Shown one piece after another: positions 61,201 through 64,000 of a stretch of DNA of 64,000 nt. Each line of letters opens with the position of its first letter. Position 1 is the first letter of the stretch. The notes below the pieces were generated by a model, which saw nothing but the letters and a program-made list of their open reading frames with translations, did not search any database and was not told the DNA's origin. This stretch comes from Stercorarius parasiticus (taxonomy: Eukaryota; Chordata; Aves; Charadriiformes; Stercorariidae), in NCBI GenBank assembly GCA_013396915.1, contig VWZL01000298.1, positions 906,695-970,694 on the forward strand, written 5' to 3'. The translations under genes were made by a program, and so were the position numbers.

Positions 61201-64000
61201 GTTTCACAGGATGAGCCCCCAGACTAGGGGTGTGGGGGGGTTAGAGGGAAGAGAAACGGTCTTTTGAATTTCATGTAGCTTTTTGGGGGGGGTGGTGGTT
61301 TACTTTTTTGAATGCTATAATGTTTCTTTCCATCCTGTGCAAAAAATGTAAAAGTAGGAAGTAAATTTATAGATGCTTTTTTTTAAGAAGTCACTTTATT
61401 TGGAAGGTTCATTGGTGATTACTGTATTTATCTGTTGCACCTGTCAAGTGCATCATGTTTAAACCTCAACAGATGGAGAGTTATTAAGCCAGCTACCCAC
61501 TAATTCCTCAATACATAAAGCTTTTTTGGCTTACTATTCATCTTTGAAGATGGAGGAGGTTTTAGGAAAATATTTTGGGCCAGACTATAAACTGTATGTT
61601 CTTATGGATAAACAGTTATTTGGATAAATATTTCCACTGAATGAAAGGAACATCCTACCAGCAATTCCTTACAGTGCAAAGTGAGAAGTTTGCAATGGCA
61701 GTTTTTATTACAAGCATGAAGACTACCATGCAGTGTGCTGAAACCTGAAGATAAAATGTTGGAGTGCTACTTAAACAAGATCACAGAAGAAATGAAGGAT
61801 TGCAGAAAGGATAGATGGACTATCACCATTATGAGCAACTCAAAGTCTGGGAATTTTATATTAAGAATACAGAAAACACTGCTTTGAATCACTCTCTTCC
61901 CTCACACTCCTTCACTGGCAAAAAAAATAATGCTTTCTTTTCTTGGAAATTTGAGAAGCACATTAATTGAATTTGATAGTTAGGCTTTATGCATATTTTT
62001 TACTTTTAAATGGTAACTTTGTTAAAAAGCATGACAAAAAGAAACAAATATTTATCAACTTTAGAAGACCACTCAATTTCAGTCTTCAGGTGGTCATCTC
62101 AGCCTTTTCCGCATAAAATCTCAGGGAGAGATTAGATCCACAAATCTCATCTGACTGCACCGTCAGAAGGCAGATGAATAAATCATGGTAAAGAGACTAG
62201 AACACAAATCTTGCATACTTTCATATTACATATAGCTTTGAGCTAGAATAATTATCATGTAGGCAGTTGGTCATGTGCTTAGACATGTGAACATCTTTGC
62301 ATAGAGATGTGCATACACAAATAATACTTTTTTATATATATAAATACCTCTCTGTGTGTCTACATACAGTTATGCGCGGTTCTCTGTTGAGGCCTAAAGG
62401 TGTGTAAAGGTGGGAGGAGAGTCACAAATGCAGAACGTGGGTTGTCATACAGTATGTGGAAAAAATTTTGAAAAATTAACGTCCTTGTACAGCTGTGTTA
62501 TACGGCACAGCTGCATCAGCTCTCTCTTAGTGTGTTGAACATCTCCCTGCTTTTCAGTTTGTAACTTCCCTTATTGTTCCAGGATTTTTGCATGTAGGCA
62601 GACGTCAGTATGCTCATTTAAATATACTCATAAAAATTAAAGTCCTGTAAAAGCACTAGAATCACTGGACAGCGTTGGTAGCTATAAATTTAGACATTCT
62701 GATTTGTCCCTTATAATTCTGTTACTAATGAATGCCAGCTCCTGGAAACTCCTCATGAAGAAAGCAAGTGTGCGTGTTCAGCAGCAATGCTTACGTGTCC
62801 AGGTCTACAAAGCCAGTATTGTTTCTTCTTCTGTTTGCTTCCTGTAGCATGGAGAAAAGAAAAATGTTGTCTTCTTTTTTAAATATTCCCCACACACTAC
62901 TTCACCCCTGCTCTTTGGGCCACTGTAAAGAGCTCTACCTGAATAAACGACAGTATGAAATCAAGTGACACAGGGAAATTAATCTTGATTTTTTTTTAAT
63001 TAACTGTCCAGTAAAAATTGCTTGAGTCAAGTATAAAGTGTTCCTTTATGCAAATCACAGAAAGGGAGTAGAAGGAAAGCAGAATTTGCACCATATTTCA
63101 TATGTACTTTTGTACTAGAATTGGCCATTTATTATTCTTAATGAGAAACAATTGACCTGGTTGACCAATAGGTTAGACTTATTAGGGAAACTATAGTTTA
63201 GGTATGAAAGCCTTATAATGGGTAACGAGACCAATGTCATATAAACTCAAAGAATGATTTAGTTAAAATTCACAGGATGCTATTGAATTGAGATGAAAGA
63301 AGAGCTATTTGCTTTCAAGAACTGAAAATGGCAAATGGCAAAATGCCCTAGTGAGGAACCATCATTGAGACAGTGGTGATTGCTGATGCAAGATTAATGA
63401 TATCAAGCCCTACATGCAGGGGAAACATAATCTAGACTCAATTACGAACTCATTTGAAATTTTTCATGAATGGACCTTCAGTGAACTCCAGATGATAACA
63501 CTTTCATTTAAGTCTTAAAATCAAATCTTAATTATAAAGACTTATGAGGTTGCTGTATTTCATAAAACCTTTTATGATGTGTATTTCATAAAACCTTTTA
63601 TTATATATGAGTCCTTGAAAATAACAACACAATGCTTACCGTACTTTTATAAGCAGAATCAGAGCAAGTTCTTGCTACTTTTTTTTCCAAGAAGACTCCG
63701 ATACAAGGGCATCATCTTAGCAAGTGCTTGTTTGAGTAATTTCAGATTGTGTATGTAGGCAAACAGAACACCATTATCTGCTGATGCTGAGATCTATCAC
63801 AAACTGGAAGATATGTGTTAGTAATTGATGAATCCCAAAGTTAGACTTGGTTGCTGAAACTTTTCTATATGGTCATGGTGGTTAAACTTTAGAGGGTCTC
63901 TGCCAAATATTTAGGAAAATAGTTCAAAATCTGTCTTTCTTCAGGAGATACCTGTGACGGGGCAGTAAAAAAGCCACATTTCTGAAGCCTTTGAGTCTTA
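61201..64000. other. Probable intergenic DNA upstream of golli-MBP
   Basis: AT-rich sequence with G runs at 61218-61240 and 61285-61296 and a 26-bp tandem duplication at 63554-63602. No exon, RNA gene or repeat family was recognised. Confidence 0.5.
63554..63602. repeat. 26-bp tandem duplication
   Basis: TGTATTTCATAAAACCTTTT occurs at 63554 and again at 63580, followed by ATGATG and ATTATA respectively. Confidence 0.8.

Overview
The window looks like a bird nuclear genome in draft assembly. It is AT-rich, almost gene-free and intron-like. Its recognisable repeats are CR1 LINE fragments plus two long avian ERV solo LTRs, and there are four runs of N (18475, 24239, 59628, 60766-60779). I see no prokaryotic, viral or organellar gene organisation, no tRNA or rRNA gene and no CRISPR array.

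The one protein-coding feature I can support is on the minus strand. A 75-base exon (32433 down to 32359) has a pyrimidine-rich acceptor, an in-frame stop upstream of the start, a strong-context ATG, 17 codons and a GTAAGT donor. The peptide MGNHVGKRDHNTDKSTK matches the N-terminus of golli-MBP, the long upstream-promoter form of myelin basic protein. I therefore read the window as the 5' part of the MBP (golli) locus on the minus strand. Bases 1-32358 are the intron towards the next golli exon, which lies off the left edge. Bases 32434 to about 60000 are the intron in the 5' UTR. The CpG island at about 59040-60840 is the probable golli promoter and non-coding first exon. Sequence to its right (to 64000) is probably upstream intergenic DNA.

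Repeats from left to right: a 599-bp solo LTR (6535-7133); a CR1 3' end (10418-10557, plus); a CR1 ORF1 esterase-domain remnant (about 10800-11290, minus); a CR1 reverse-transcriptase remnant (about 15756-16320, plus); a second, longer LTR (about 17891-19247) containing an exact 268-bp duplication with an N at its junction; a CR1 3' end (about 22258-22490, minus); an older CR1-like relic (about 43500-44170, plus); and a 1.2-kb CR1 tail (about 49425-50652, plus) with a short antisense CR1 nested in it. About 21 kb around the golli exon (22.5-43.5 kb) holds no repeat I can recognise.

I found no new gene system. The most useful observations are the golli exon and its probable promoter, a likely false duplication in the assembly, the modular structure of the longer LTR and its 3' resemblance to the shorter one, and the nested CR1. 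All identifications were made by reading the sequence; no database search was run.
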